Below are positions 34,500-47,700 of a stretch of 64,000 nt of DNA, piece by piece (positions within the stretch are counted from its first letter, which is position 1; every line of letters begins with the position of its first letter). Source of the stretch: Petrosia ficiformis (taxonomy: Eukaryota > Porifera > Demospongiae > Haplosclerida > Petrosiidae); assembly GCA_947044365.1 (NCBI GenBank), contig OX345640.1, positions 4,328,001 to 4,392,000 of the forward strand, read 5' to 3'. The notes under the pieces are model-generated. The model was given only the letters and a program-made list of their open reading frames with translations, was not told where the DNA came from and made no database searches. The position numbers and the translations under genes were made by a program.

Positions 34500-36600
34500 T
34501 TAATACTAGCATAATTAATCGTATGCTTTCTACTGTATGCTTTCTACTGTATATAATAGACATAATTTAATTATTATTCTTACGAATCGAAAATATAATT
34601 ATTTATAAAATTAAAGATTAAGAAAAATAGAGACTAGTGTATATATTTAATAATTAATCGTAGGCTTTCTACTGTAGTAACCAATTAGTATATAGAAAAT
34701 TTCTTAGACTAGTGTATATATTTAATACAAGCATAATTAATCATAGGCTTTCAACTGCAATAGATCACATTTAAATGTAATTACTATTCTTAAGAATCGA
34801 AAATTAAAATAATTATTACTAACATTTCCTTAAAAACAATTATTGATAATAGTTTACTATTATATTGAAAATGCAACTCAAAACAAAACACAATTTTATT
34901 ATATAAAAAACACAATATAGTTCTTTATAACGGCCATTGAGATGAATAAGCACTTAATGAATGAAGATGAGTCCTTGCAGATCGAAGAGAAATCCCAATG
35001 AAGATGAGTCCTTGCGGAAGAGAAATCCCAGTGAAGAGAGGAATCCCAATGAAGATGAGTCCTTGCAGAAGGGAAATCCCAATGAAGATGAGTCCTTGCA
35101 GATCGAAGAGAGATCCCAATGAAGATGGTCCTAGGATGAAGTAGACTGGAACTGGAGCACTGGTCGAATTAGACTGGAACTGGAGCACTGGTCGAAGTAG
35201 ACTGGAACTGGATGAGGTAGTTAGACTGTAACTGGAACACTAGATGAGTTAGACCGGATGTACTGGAACTGCCCCACACGGGGCTGGATCTAGTGACTCG
35301 AAGAGACCTCCGGCGTCCCCAACCTGGGCATCGGTATACTCATTTGTCCCGCACACTCCTACCAACCAGGATCGACCATGCCACCCCCCCCCCCCCCCCC
35401 CCAAAAAAAAGAAAAGGAGGGTGGCATGGCCGACCCTGGCTGATAGGAGTGATTAGAACAAATGAGCATCCAAATTCCAAGAAGAGAACACCAGAAGAAA
35501 CCTTGAAATCATCAGAAACAGACCTGTGCAGGGAGGAAAAATAGTAAATACACTGTTCACAATAAAATAATATTTAAGAAGAAAGTATAGAATATAGAAA
35601 AGAGTATGGAGACATAACTTACCTCTTATTGAAGTATAGATGCGACGAGGTAGAGAGAGAGAGTGGATAGATGGACAGGGAGGTAGCAAGTAGAGTTTTC
35701 TGGGAGAGAGAAGAAACAATATGCAAATTAACATGATGGACAAACGGAATTATTAATATGATATGCATGAATTATATACATGCATGGGCATGGATGGCAA
35801 CAATGCACATAGAAGAACAAGAATCACCTGTTGTTTAATCTTCATCCATCTATCCACATCCTTCGCATCTTGGTCCTGGGTCCCTCCCTGGTACTTGCAG
35901 AATCTTCTTCGTCTTGAGTCTTGAGATCGATGACATGCACAGTCTTCTCTGGCTTATGAAAGGGAGCTCAAATTCCTGCACGTGCAGCCAGGTCTGGGAG
36001 CATGCATGCACGCACCAATCCTCGCCAGGGAGGTGTGTGCAGGGTGAGCAATTAATTGTAATACAAGAAATGTGTATTATTTTATGTATAATTATATACA
36101 TGTCTAGAATAATAATAATTAAATTTATGTACAATGCTATTCTTTTTCACTTCTGTATAACATACAAACACCGAACAAAAATACTGTAGACTTTGAAAAC
36201 ATTCTTTGCCGAAGGATGCATGCATGGTAGCAATGATGATGATTTTTTTTTAAATGCTAATAATAAACCAGTCGAATTAGAAAACAAAATTATACCGAGA
36301 ATAGTGTATTCGATTCTAACAAAAAAGTAGAAAAAGTGATAGCTAGCTAATTCGCAAATATTTTCAAGAATGATAATTTGAAATTAGTCTCAAGAAATAT
36401 AGAGAAAGAAATTGGTTCATTAATTTGAAAATATTTCCAATGAAATGCAATCGAAAATGATAGTACTTAGTTAATTCATTGGATTAGGAAAAGAAAAAGG
36501 CTTGAAAGAAGATAAAAGATTAAGAAAAATAGACTAGTCTAGTAGCTACGTATATTCAATACAAGCATAAGTAATCATACGAATCGAAAATATACAGAAT
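34500..36600. repeat. Segmental tandem duplication, copy 1
   Basis: Matches 37340-39560 in order over most of its length with few differences, offset about 2.85-2.95 kb. It contains a minisatellite near 34975-35130 (about 36-bp units with GATGAGTCCTTGCAG), repeats of TAGACTGGAACTGGAGCACT, a GC-richer core, and a hairpin with a 19-C run (35384-35402). No convincing protein gene. Minus-strand frames through the minisatellite are open but simply translate the repeat. Confidence 0.9.
35346..35466. repeat. Hairpin with homopolymer C/A loop
   Basis: The left arm (TGTCCCGCACACTCCTACCA onward) and the right arm (ending GGAGTGATTAGAACAAATGA) are inverted, about 50 bp each, with mismatches. The loop is 19 C followed by 8 A here, but only short in copy 2 (38303-38420). 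Confidence 0.8.
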
Positions 36601-37340
36601 TAAAGACTAAGAAAAGCAGACTAGCATATGTTTAATACAAGCATAAGTAATCGTAGGACCAAATTTAATTATTATTCTTACGAATCGAAAATATAGAAAA
36701 TTAAAGATTAAGAAAAATAGACTAGTGTATATATTTAATACAAGCATAATTAATTGTAGGCTTTCTACTGTAATAGACCAAATTTGATTATTATTCTTAC
36801 GAATCGAAAATATAGAAAATTAAAGACTAAGAAAAATAGACTAGTGTATATTATATTTAATACAAGCATAATTAATCGTAGGCTTTCTACTGTAATAGAC
36901 CAAATTTGATTATTATTCTTATGAATCGAAAATATAGAAAATTAAAGACTAAGAAAAATAGACTAGTGTATATTATATTTAATACAAGCATAATTAATCG
37001 TAGGCTTTCTACTGTAATAGACCAAATTTGATTATTATTCTTATGAATCGAAAATATAGAAAATTAAAGACTAAGAAAAGCAGACTAGTATATTTAATAT
37101 TTAATACAAGCGTAAGTAATCATAGGACCAAATTTAATTATTATTCTTACGAATCGAAAATATAGAAAATTAAAGATTAAGAAAAATAGACTAGTGTATA
37201 TATTTAATACAAGCATAATTAATCGTAGGCTTACTAATGTAATAGACATAAATTAATTTAATTATTATTCTTACAAATCGAAAATATAATTATTTAGAAA
37301 ATTAAAGATTAAGAAAAACATACTAGTGTATGTATTTAAT
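36600..37340. repeat. AT-rich satellite, about 120-bp unit
   Basis: At least six units share ATTATTCTTACGAATCGAAA, AAATTAAAGACTAAGAAAAA, GACTAGTGTATAT and TCGTAGGCTTTCTACTGTA in the same order. Related units occur at 34430-34800, 37340-37660 and 39480-39790. Confidence 0.9.
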
Positions 37341-39560
37341 ACTAGCATAATTAATCATATGCTTTCTACTGTATATAATAGACATAATTTAATTATTATT
37401 CTTACGAATCGAAAATATAATTATTTATAAAATTAAAGATTAAGAAAAATAGACTAGTGTATATATTTAATAATTAATCGTAGGCTTTCTACTGTAGTAA
37501 CCAATTATTCTTACGAATCGAAAATATAGAACATTAAAGACTAAGAACTAAGAAAACCAGACTAGTGCATATTTAATACAAGCATAATTAATCATAGGCT
37601 TTCAACTGCAATAGATCACATTTAAATGTAATTACTATTCTTAAGAATCGAAAATTAAAATAATTATTACTAACATTTCCTTAAAAACAATTATTGATAA
37701 TAGTTTACTATTATATTGAAAATGCAACTCTAAACACAATTGAAAAAAAAAAAACACAATATATTTCAAAGAACTAACGGCCATTGAGATGAATAAGCAC
37801 TTAATGAATGTTCATTAAGTCCTTGCAGATCGAAGAGAAATCCCAATGAAGATGAGTCCTTGCGGAAGAGAAATCCCAGTGAAAATGAGTCCTTGCAGAT
37901 GGGAAATCCCAATGAAGACGAGTCCTTGCAGAAGGGAAATCCCAATGAAAATGAGTCCTTGCAGATGGAAGAGAAATCCCGGAAGAGAAATCCCTGTGAA
38001 GAGGAATCCCAATGAAGATGAGTCCTTGCAGAAGGGAAATCCCAATGAAGACGAGTCCTTGCAGATCGAAGAGAGATTCCAATGAAGATGGTCCTATAGG
38101 ATGAAGTAGACTGGAACTGGAGCACTGGTCGAATTAGACTGGAACTGGAGCACTGGTCGAAGTAGACTGGAACTGGATGAGGTAGTTAGACTGTAACTGG
38201 AACACTAGATGAGGTAGACCGGATGTACTGGAACTGCCCCACACGGGGCTGGATCTAGTGACTCGAAGAGACCTCCGGCGTCCCCAACCTGGGCATCGGT
38301 ATACTCATTTGTCCCGCACACTCCTACCAACCAGGACCGACCATGCCACCCCCCCAAAAAAAAAGAAAAGGAGGGTGGCATGGCCGACCCTGGCTGATAG
38401 GAGTGATTAGAACAAATGAGCATCCAAATTCCAAGAAGAGAACACCAGAAGAAACCTCGAAATCATCAGAAACAGACCTGTGCAGGGAGGAAAAATAGTA
38501 AATACACTGTTCACAATAAAATAATATTTAAGAAGAAAGTATAGAATATAGAAAAGAGTATGGAGACATAACTTACCTCTTATTGAAGTATAGATGCGAC
38601 GAGGTAGAGAGAGAGTGGATAGATGGACAGGGAGGTAGCAAGTAGAGTTTTCTGGGAGACAGAAGAAACAATATGCAAATTAACATGATGGACAAACGAA
38701 ATTATTAATATGATATGCATGAATTATATACATGCATGGGCATGGATGGCAACAATGCACATAGAAGAACAAGAATCACCTGTTGTTTAATCTTCATCCA
38801 TCTATCCACATCCTTCGCATCTTGGTCCTGGGTCCCTCCCTGGTACGTGCAGAATCTTCTTCGTCTTGAGTCTTGAGATCGATGACATGCACAGTCTTCT
38901 CTGGCTTATGAAAGGGAGCTCAAATTCCTGCACGTGCAGCCAGGTCTGGGAGCATGCATGCACGCACCCATCTTCGCCAGGGAGGTGTGTGCAGGGTGAG
39001 CAATTAATTATTAATTGGTAATACAAGAAATATGTATTATTTTATGTATACATGTCTATAGAATAATTAAATAATTTATGTACAATGCTATTCTTTTTCA
39101 TGCACTTCCGTATAACATACAAAAACCGAACAAAAATACTGTAGACTTTGAAAACATTCTTTGCCGAAGGATGCATGCGTGGTATATAACATCAGTGATG
39201 ATGATTTTTTTAAAATGCTAATAATGGAATTAGAAAACAAAATTATATCGAAAATAGTGTATTCGATTATAACAAAAAAGTAGAAAAAGTGATAGCCAGC
39301 TAATTCGCAAATTAATTTGAAATTAGTCTCAAGAAATATAGAGAAAGAAATTGGTTCATTAATTTGAAAATATTTCCAATGAAATGCAATCGAAAATGAT
39401 AGTACTTAGTTGATTCATTGGATTAGGAAAAGAAAAAGGCTTGAAAGAAGATAAAAGATTAAGAAAAATAGACTACTCTAGTAGCTATATTCAATACAAG
39501 CATAAGTAATCATAGGTAATAGACCAATTTAATTATTATTCTTACGAATCGAAAATTAAA
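37340..39560. repeat. Segmental tandem duplication, copy 2
   Basis: Same order of parts as copy 1: satellite, minisatellite (37825-38090, more units), TGGAACTGGAGCACT repeats, hairpin, and the conserved 38,520-39,200 stretch. Differences from copy 1 are mostly repeat-number changes and rare substitutions, so the duplication is recent. Confidence 0.9.
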
Positions 39561-39789
39561 GACTAAGAAAAGCAGACTAGCATATATTTAATACTAGCAT
39601 AATTAATCGTAGGCTTTCTACTGTAATAGACATAATTTAATTATTATTCTTACGAATCGAAAATATAATTATTTATAAAATTAAAGATTAAGAATAACAG
39701 ACTAGTGTATATATTTAATAATTAATCGTAGGCTTTCTACTGTAGTAGACCAAATTTGATTATTATTCTTACGAATTGAAAATATAGAA

Positions 39790-42700
39790 ATTTAAGAAAG
39801 TTGTTTCTCTATAGGTTAATCTACTTGTTGGAAAGGGTGTAGTTTTGCTCATATTGTATACTTCAAATGGGAGGAGCCGACTTGTCACCTATCTTAGTAT
39901 ACAGGCACTACAGTTGTAACTATTATTTTAGTACCATAATTTCTCATTTGATGAACTGTCTATATATCTCATTTCTATTGTAGCCACAGCTTTGAGTCTA
40001 TATAATCTGTGAGTGATAATGCAGTGTTGAAACCAACAATTAATTGGAGATTCCTGTTCATTATACAATGTGAGATAGCTTACTGGACTCGTGAATCTTT
40101 CACAAAAGTCTCGTATAACTTCTCTGCTACAATAAGTTATGATTCACAACTGCAGTCACACCATATAACCTATAGAGCATGACCAATAAATTTTGAATTT
40201 TTGCACAACTGTTAAATACCCTTCCCTTGAAGGATATAATACCAAGCATCTCAACAGGCAGCATGCTTGTGGAGGTGTGTACTTACGCAGGTTGGTGCTT
40301 GTAAAGTGCCGACCCAAGAGTCTCCAGTTATACTATGATAAAATGTTTGTGGCGAAAGTCATATGACCAAACGAATTTGATTTGATCTTTAAAAAAATTT
40401 AGTAGTGAATATAGTATTAAATTAGCAACTGTAGGAGACTTGGTTTATGACTAGGTTAGATGTTATATCACTGTAAAAAGTAATAGGTTATTTTAACCTT
40501 CAGTTGGTTACAGGAGTTTCAATCAAATTATTTTTTGATTTGTTTTTCCTGCTAGATAATATTCACAACATTTGATCTTGTTATAATTAGTATATAAATT
40601 ACATGTCATATCATAACACATAATGGCAGCATATTAACACACATCATAGCTATATAATTATGATAGTATTATAGGTACAACCTGTGGTGTATTATTAGCA
40701 TTCTCATTCTATCATCTGTAAAAACAACAGATGTTACTTGCTCATTCCAGAGTAATTAGTATAATTATGTACAGGAATTTGTACTTGTAACTGCAGATAT
40801 TTGAAGTACGGTCATTTTTCATTATGGCATGTACATGTACCTTACATACTAATCAAGAAATAAATTACTACTTTTCAACATTACCTTGCAAAAAATCAAT
40901 GTAGTGTCAGGAGCATATTATTAATATTGTATTGAAACTCATGTAACCAAATGAGGGTTAAAATAACCCATTAACTTTTACAGTGATAATGGTAGAGTAG
41001 CCATGTATGTATCTCAAGTACTTCTATAATATGATAGCTGCTGTGAATATATTATTTTACTTGGGTACAAATGTTTTTTACAAGAATCAAGCGATCTCCA
41101 TGAAACTTGGTGTACTTGCGTACTACACTGTATATTTGAGTTGCAGAATTTGCTGTTGATCCATCATCTCAACCAGTAAAAGTATCTGATAAAACCTCTC
41201 AGACATCTAGTATTACTATATTACTATTGCTATTACAAAAATTACTTTAAATAGTCCACTAAAGTGGAATCACATTGAAACTGATCTCATTAGAAATTCA
41301 TGAAAAATGCTTCTTTCACATGTGCATAGTGCAATTAATTACCCAATATTAAGTCCAAATTCTACATTTTTTTAAAACTGCAATTCACAACTGACAAAAC
41401 TTTTGAATCATTAGTATTATAGGGTTCTTAAGCTTCCCAGACTGGTTTTCAAGGGTATATCGATTAATTTCTAAATGAGATTTGTCGAATATAAATAAAT
41501 TTCCAATTTCCATTCATTTGGCTTCCGTAGGTTATCAATTTGGTAACAGTTCTGCCATCTGGTAATTGATTTGGTGATCTATTTGGTAACTGTTCTAGCC
41601 CTTTCAGGTTGTAAATTTCAACTTCCCAGTGTATCCAACTTCAATGTTAGGTTTAGGATTCAAGGAAATTGCCAAGAAAGACTAATTGCTATGAGTCATA
41701 CAATTATCATGCAATAATTATAAGAAAACCATATATATATACATGTAGCTTCAAATAGGTGGAACTGTGTACAAACTAGTGCTGAATAAAGGAAAGATGC
41801 ATTCCTCCTCCTAGGATTATTGATTTTCATAAGTAAGCGACACATGAAGAAGATATTGAGCATGAGTTCTTTCAAAATGAAGAGTCTGACCTGAGTAAGT
41901 TTTCGTTAGAAAGAGCCAGGCCACTGAGTGGAGTGCAACAGAATTATCAATTTCCAAATTGCGAAGCCATAGAGTGTTTTATGGCTTCATTTGTAACTAT
42001 ATAACACTTCATAAAGTGGCTTTCTAGTATTGGAATCCACATTTTACGTGGATTCCACTTTCATTACACTTATTTTCATGTTACAATAACTTTGAAGTCT
42101 ACTGTACCATAAGAACAAAGTATAAAGAATAGGATTTTTCACTTGTAATGCTATTACTATTTTCTGTATTATTACTTTTACAATCCCAATAGGAAATGTA
42201 GTAGATGTAACAGACTTTTTAGCTCCAATTGGAAATAGCATGTGCCACTTACCAGATGGAGGTCTGGTATGTTACAGTAATCCAGTTCTAGAATGTTCAT
42301 TTTGCGACAAGAACATGCTTCGACTTGAAATGAATAAAGACTTCATGACTGAGTGGTAAACATTTTATGGCAATGTCTACGGCAAAGCACATGAATCCTG
42401 ATATTACTTGTTGAGTTATATGTAATAGTATGTCTGAGGACAAAACATAGTTGAGTTAATAAACCTGAATTCAGTAGTAATAATTATGACTTTGAAGGAT
42501 ATGCATTTTTAGCGTAATCTAGAATAGTGTATTTACTGGACACTTGGTAGTCAACTGTACCTATAATAAACAAATTTGAAATGTACTTAATTGTCTTCAA
42601 CATTTCATGCATCAAGCCACTTTGTTAAAATCAAGAAGAAATTAGAAAATATCATTGAAAATATTTTCAAATTAATTAACTATAATTTCTTTCTTTTTCG

Positions 42701-43493
42701 GTTATTCTTCTTGAAAATAATTATTTTCAAACTATCATTATAATTATTTCTTGAAAATATTTTCAAATTATCATTTTTTCTACTATTTTCTAATTGAATA
42801 TACTATTTTCGATATAATTTATTTTCTAATTAGCTATTTTCTACTGGCAATTGGAAAGATGGAGATTTTAGCAACATTTCCTCACTTTGAGGATGAAAAA
42901 GAAGCGATCAGAAGATATGAAGGTTCGCTCGCATTACACCAGATTAGAGTCATTTTATATAATATTCCATTTTGAAACTGATTGGAGTCGTATCTGCCCA
43001 CTCCCTAGTACCACCTTAAATAGCAAAGCCAGGTGGGGTAAACTGTAGTTGGTCTCTGAGAAAGATTGGAGTTTGATGAGTTCCTGGAAAGGTAAATTTT
43101 ATGGTTTCACTTACAAGCTACAGAATTCAGCTTTCTTTAGTCCCTTGTCACCACTAAAAAACTAAATTCTATTTTCGGAAAATGGCTTCATTTGTTTTAT
43201 TGAAATACGTTGTACTTGGTGCACATCATGTTTGGTGGTTGTGGTTTTGTATGTTGTACCTATACCTATTGGCAGTTATTTCGATTGGGAAAATGGAGAT
43301 TTTAGCTCTCATACAGGACGAAATACAAGTCATCAGATGATATGAAGGTTGGTATTGCACAAAATTACAGTAATTTGGGAGTTGCATCCACCCACTCCCT
43401 AGTCCATCCTTTAGTGTGTATATATAGATCTAGCTTTCCAGTAGTCACTAGTCACGACACACCTCCACCCTGTTATCAAAGCACGAGTCTATT
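39790..43493. other. Intergenic with one TIR element and a diverged duplicated upstream block
   Basis: Apart from the element at 40469-40985, no gene is seen. Two similar blocks lie near 42835-43075 and 43260-43430 (shared GATGGAGATTTTAGC-type, AGAAGATATGAAGGT-type and CCCACTCCCTAGT words); the second directly precedes the dehydrogenase gene and may be its promoter region. Confidence 0.45.
40469..40985. mobile_element. 517-bp non-autonomous element with CACTG ends
   Basis: CACTGTAAAAAGTAATAGG at 40469 is inverted as the complement of CACTGTAAAAGTTAATGGG at the right end (40985), giving arms of about 33 bp. A 2-bp AT flanks both sides. No coding frame. The CACTG terminus hints at a CACTA- or Chapaev-type relative. 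Confidence 0.7.
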
Positions 43494-44525
43494 ATGTCTG
43501 AGAGACCACTTGTTCTTCTACTGTTTAGCACAAATGGAGAGTATGAAAAGTCTATTTTTGGGGAAGGAGTTGACCTTTTTATTTGTCCAGACATTCCATC
43601 TTTTGATAAATTCCAGCAATGGGAAAGAGTGATTGCTATAGTTACTTCACATCTTCCTGCACTGTCAAGATCCATTTTAAAGGAATGCTCTAAGCTTCGT
43701 TTAATAGCTCGTTTAGGAATTGGGATTGATAACATTGACCTAGATGCTGCTAGTGAGATGGGTATATGTGTCTGCAATGTCCCTGATTATGGTGTAGAAG
43801 AAGTTGCTGACACAGCATTTGCACATATCCTTTCTCTATTTCGTCAAACAACATTTCTTCATATAGCTATTAAAGAAGGTGAAACATTCTCCACTCAGCA
43901 GCAGCTGTTTGACAAAGCTAAAGCTTCACGTAGATTAAGAGGCAAAACACTCGGTCTATTGGGTATGGGCAATATTGGCATGGCAGTTTGTCTTCGTGCT
44001 AAGGCATTCGGTTTCAATATCTTAGTGTTTGATCCATATCTTCGTGGTGGTATGGAGAAAGCTATAGGTGGTTTAACACATACAGATTCAGTTGAAGAGC
44101 TCATTCGAAAAAGTGATTGCGTGTCTATTCATTGTCCATTAACAATGGAAACTACAAACATCATTAATGAGGATAGGCTTAGACTATTTAAGAAAGATGC
44201 CTTCCTGATCAACACATCCAGAGGTGGACAAATAGATGAGAAAGCCTTAGTAAAAGCTCTTAAAGAAGGACGGTTAGCCGGTGCAGCACTTGATGTGAAC
44301 GAAGAAGAACCTTTTACATACAAAGGAAGCATATTTGAGGGTGTTGAGAACGTCGTACTCACTCCGCATTCTGGATGGTATAGCAAGGAGAGCTTTGAAG
44401 AAGTTCATACAGCAGTGATTGATGCTGTTCAATATTGCCTCACTCATTCAGATCCTAAAGGGATCAAAAATTTGCTAAATGGAACCATATCTACTTCAGA
44501 GGGATGTAAAGCTCGATGGAACTGA
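43494..44525 (+). CDS. CtBP-like D-isomer-specific 2-hydroxyacid dehydrogenase
   Basis: A single uninterrupted exon of 343 codons. The N-terminal substrate half (residues about 1-100) is followed by a Rossmann domain with GLLGMGNIGMAVC (GxGxxG type) near residue 155. The signature NTSRGGQIDEKALVKAL holds the catalytic Arg, GAALDVNEEEP the Glu, and TPHSGWYS the catalytic His. The PHSxWYS form points to the CtBP branch. The family reduces or oxidises 2-hydroxy acids with NAD(H); animal CtBP itself is a transcriptional corepressor, but the long disordered C-terminus of animal CtBP is absent, so an enzyme role is likelier. Spliced genes surround it, and its lack of introns could mean bacterial origin or retroposition. 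Confidence 0.9.
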   Translation: MSERPLVLLLFSTNGEYEKSIFGEGVDLFICPDIPSFDKFQQWERVIAIVTSHLPALSRSILKECSKLRLIARLGIGIDNIDLDAASEMGICVCNVPDYGVEEVADTAFAHILSLFRQTTFLHIAIKEGETFSTQQQLFDKAKASRRLRGKTLGLLGMGNIGMAVCLRAKAFGFNILVFDPYLRGGMEKAIGGLTHTDSVEELIRKSDCVSIHCPLTMETTNIINEDRLRLFKKDAFLINTSRGGQIDEKALVKALKEGRLAGAALDVNEEEPFTYKGSIFEGVENVVLTPHSGWYSKESFEEVHTAVIDAVQYCLTHSDPKGIKNLLNGTISTSEGCKARWN

Positions 44526-44794
44526 ATTAACTCTTGGTGATTCCAAGAATTATTTTTAATTTTGTTTTTGTAGAATTCATGATTAATAAGGACCAATTAT
44601 AAAAGCACATACATGATTATATTACACATAGAAATATCAAGAATTCTGTCATGCATAAGTTTTAGTAATCTGATTCACTCCTCACTGTTACAATTGTCAA
44701 AGCATTTAATTAATTTCAAAATTATGTTTATAATTATTAATTAATTTAGAAGTGATAATCACATTATAATTTTATGTGATGTGTAAACATTTTC
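44526..44794. other. Short convergent intergenic region
   Basis: Holds the 3' ends of the dehydrogenase (plus) and FAM184 (minus) genes. AT-rich, no other feature. Confidence 0.6.
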
Positions 44795-47700
44795 CTATGC
44801 AATAATACTCTTTTGAGTTTGAGGGTAATTATTGTCCAATGCAGTACCTATTTTCTTGGAGGCATTAGTTCTCCTTAAACTATTATCTAATTCATCACCA
44901 CCACTGGAGAGAAATTTTAAACGATGTCTACTAGGAAGAGGACTCGACTGTATAGTTGATGACTGGGACTTATGCATGTGGTTGTGATGAGATAATGTTG
45001 GACTGGGAACGAGTCCTGGTAGTAACTCGTGATCACTTGAAGTAAAGTTATGTTTCAATGGTGTAGTATTTGTGTGATGGTGTGAAGAGGGAGGTTTGTG
45101 ATGGTGATGTCGCTTTTCAAATGTATTTGATGATTGGATTGTTGGTAAAAACTCTGAGTCATGTTTAGAAGATGCTAAGCTTGGTGCACTAGAATGACGC
45201 ATTGTAGATGAGGAGAGTGCAATACTATCTACTGCCTTTCGTCTAATTTGAAGAGGATCTAAAACTCCAATTTGAGGACTAGCACTGAACAATTTATTGT
45301 AATTCTTCTCTCTGTTCATCAATTCCAGTTGGTAGATTCTTTTCTCTGCCTATGATTAAAATGTAAGTGTCATAATGTATATCTTAAGCTAGTGACCATA
45401 ACATTTGATATAAGTACATACGAACAGTACATATAGGGGACATAACACATGTACTTGAGCTATAGACAAGCGTCTAAAAGACACTACAAACATTATAAAA
45501 GATAAAGGAAACTAACAATCACGTGGTTATTAATTAGATAATAGTGATCTAATTAGGTTTCTCTCTATATCCTTACAATTATTTCCTTTATCTTTTGTTC
45601 CTGTTCTCTGACTATGAATTTCAGCTCACTTATCTGCTCAAGATCTTCTAGACGTGGTTCTCTATTCCTATATCTCTGTTCAGCTTCAAATAATCTATTA
45701 AATACATTATAACTGATATACCATGTACTAATGAATCTCACTTTTTTTCAGCATCTTGAAGTTTACGATTAAGCAATTCTTTGGCTTTATTGAATTCATT
45801 AAGAAATATTTGTGACTGATGTTTATATTGAGACTGAAGGGATTCCATCTCAACATGATGAGTTGAATTAAACTGTTGCTCTTGAAGTCTGTAGGAATAA
45901 AGTCGATTTCATGTTGAAAGTGTTTACATGCACATAAAAGCCAACAGATAGCATTTGCATGAGATATAATTATATAATTATAATTATATATATTTGTATG
46001 TTAGAGTATAGCCTGCTCTAACTAAATATCAACTCCAAGAGTACTACATGTTTGTGGATATATAGAAACCGAGAACTGTTGCTATGAAACCAGAGTGCGA
46101 AACTTCAAGATGAATGAATCTAACAATAGAGTAATCTCATTGGTTGATTTAACTACTGTATATTCTAAAAAGTCAGAGTACAGAGTTGAATGTAATCTAC
46201 AGTGAAGCATTAAACAAAGTTAATCAAGGACAAAAAAAAACGATCATCCACCCACCACCAGGTCTCTGTCAGGATATTAGAACCTGACATCACTAACTGG
46301 GGGTAGGAGAAGGTGTGGCCCCTAATGGGATCAACCCCTATGTCCTAACAGCCACACCTATATTAATCAGTAGGGGTGTGGGCATGATAGGGGACAATTC
46401 TATCCCAACTACATACATAATAGACAAGCGCCGTCGGGACAGGACCCTCCCCTACGTAGCAAAGTAATACACACTATATGTTTTTCAAAATATATAAAGT
46501 AATAAAATTGTACTGGCATGTCAGTTTTTATAATAATATTATAATAGTTATACAAACTAACATGTCAGTACTTACTTATTAGTTATTACTTTATAAGTGA
46601 AATCATTATACTAGTCTTTCCCTTGCCTATACTATAAGTTTTACATTTTATTGATTTTAGTCTCTGTTTTATCTCAAAGAAGGAAGAAAGATCCTCAATG
46701 AGTCCTGTGAAACATTCAAAAACAAGAGGTCCTCAAAACTGCTGAGAAAACAAACAACAAACATTGCGAGTCATGTGCACAGCACATGACTTAAAATATA
46801 CTTAAAGTAGGCGGAGCTAGAAAGTAATTTTCATGGAGAATGTTTGCTTTGATGTAGTGCAATAACCACGATACAGGAGTAGTTATGTTTTGATGTGTCC
46901 AGATGTCTCCAAGAGGCTTCTCAAGTCTGGAAACAGTAACCGTGTGAGTTATAAAAATTGTGATATCTTTATAACCAAAGGGTTTTAGCAAAAGCCTTTT
47001 GTTACTTTTGATCCTTGTATAATTTGAAGTCTGTCAGTAGTTCAATGGAGCCACCAATGTTCGTAGTTTTCCCAAAATGTTGCAAACACACAGACACACA
47101 GACACACAATATGACTACCATACCCTTCTGCCTACCCTTCTGCCTACACTTCATGGAGGGTAATAACATACTAAAAGTGACATTAATATTATTGATAATG
47201 AGGTCAAGAGGGTACATCATTTATACTCATTAATTTCCTCTTGACCTCATAAACCTCATCTATATACACTATTGACCTCATTAACTTTATATATTGTACT
47301 CTCTTGACCTCATAAAGAGTAACAGCCAACTCTAAGAGCATAGTTGGTTCAATATAATAATGTATTAACATGTAGTTACATAATGGTGTCCTTGTTAAGT
47401 TGTAAAAAATCAGAGTGGCAAAAATTAAAATAACATTGTTTGTATAGTTGTTTACCATATATGGTATTGACCTTTTGAGTACACACATGCATGTATCATC
47501 TATATGGTATCATGATTATTAACCCTCACCTACGTAGGCAAAGCAGAGGGTACTGTAATAAGATTTTCTGTCTGTGTATTACCAAAATATCTGGACAACT
47601 AACAATATTCACGCTTAGCTACCAACAGACTTGAAATTATACAAGGATCGAAATAAAAGACAGGCTTTTTATAAAACCTTTTGGTTATGAAGTATTGTCT

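Noticed and set aside
34925..35188. Open frames over the 36-bp minisatellite (also 37766-38125)
   Set aside because: Repeat period is a multiple of three and stop-free in several frames, without protein-like features.
43494..44525. Bacterial contamination as source of the dehydrogenase
   Set aside because: It is embedded in continuous sequence with spliced animal genes and host-like AT-rich flanks; transfer remains possible, contamination does not fit.
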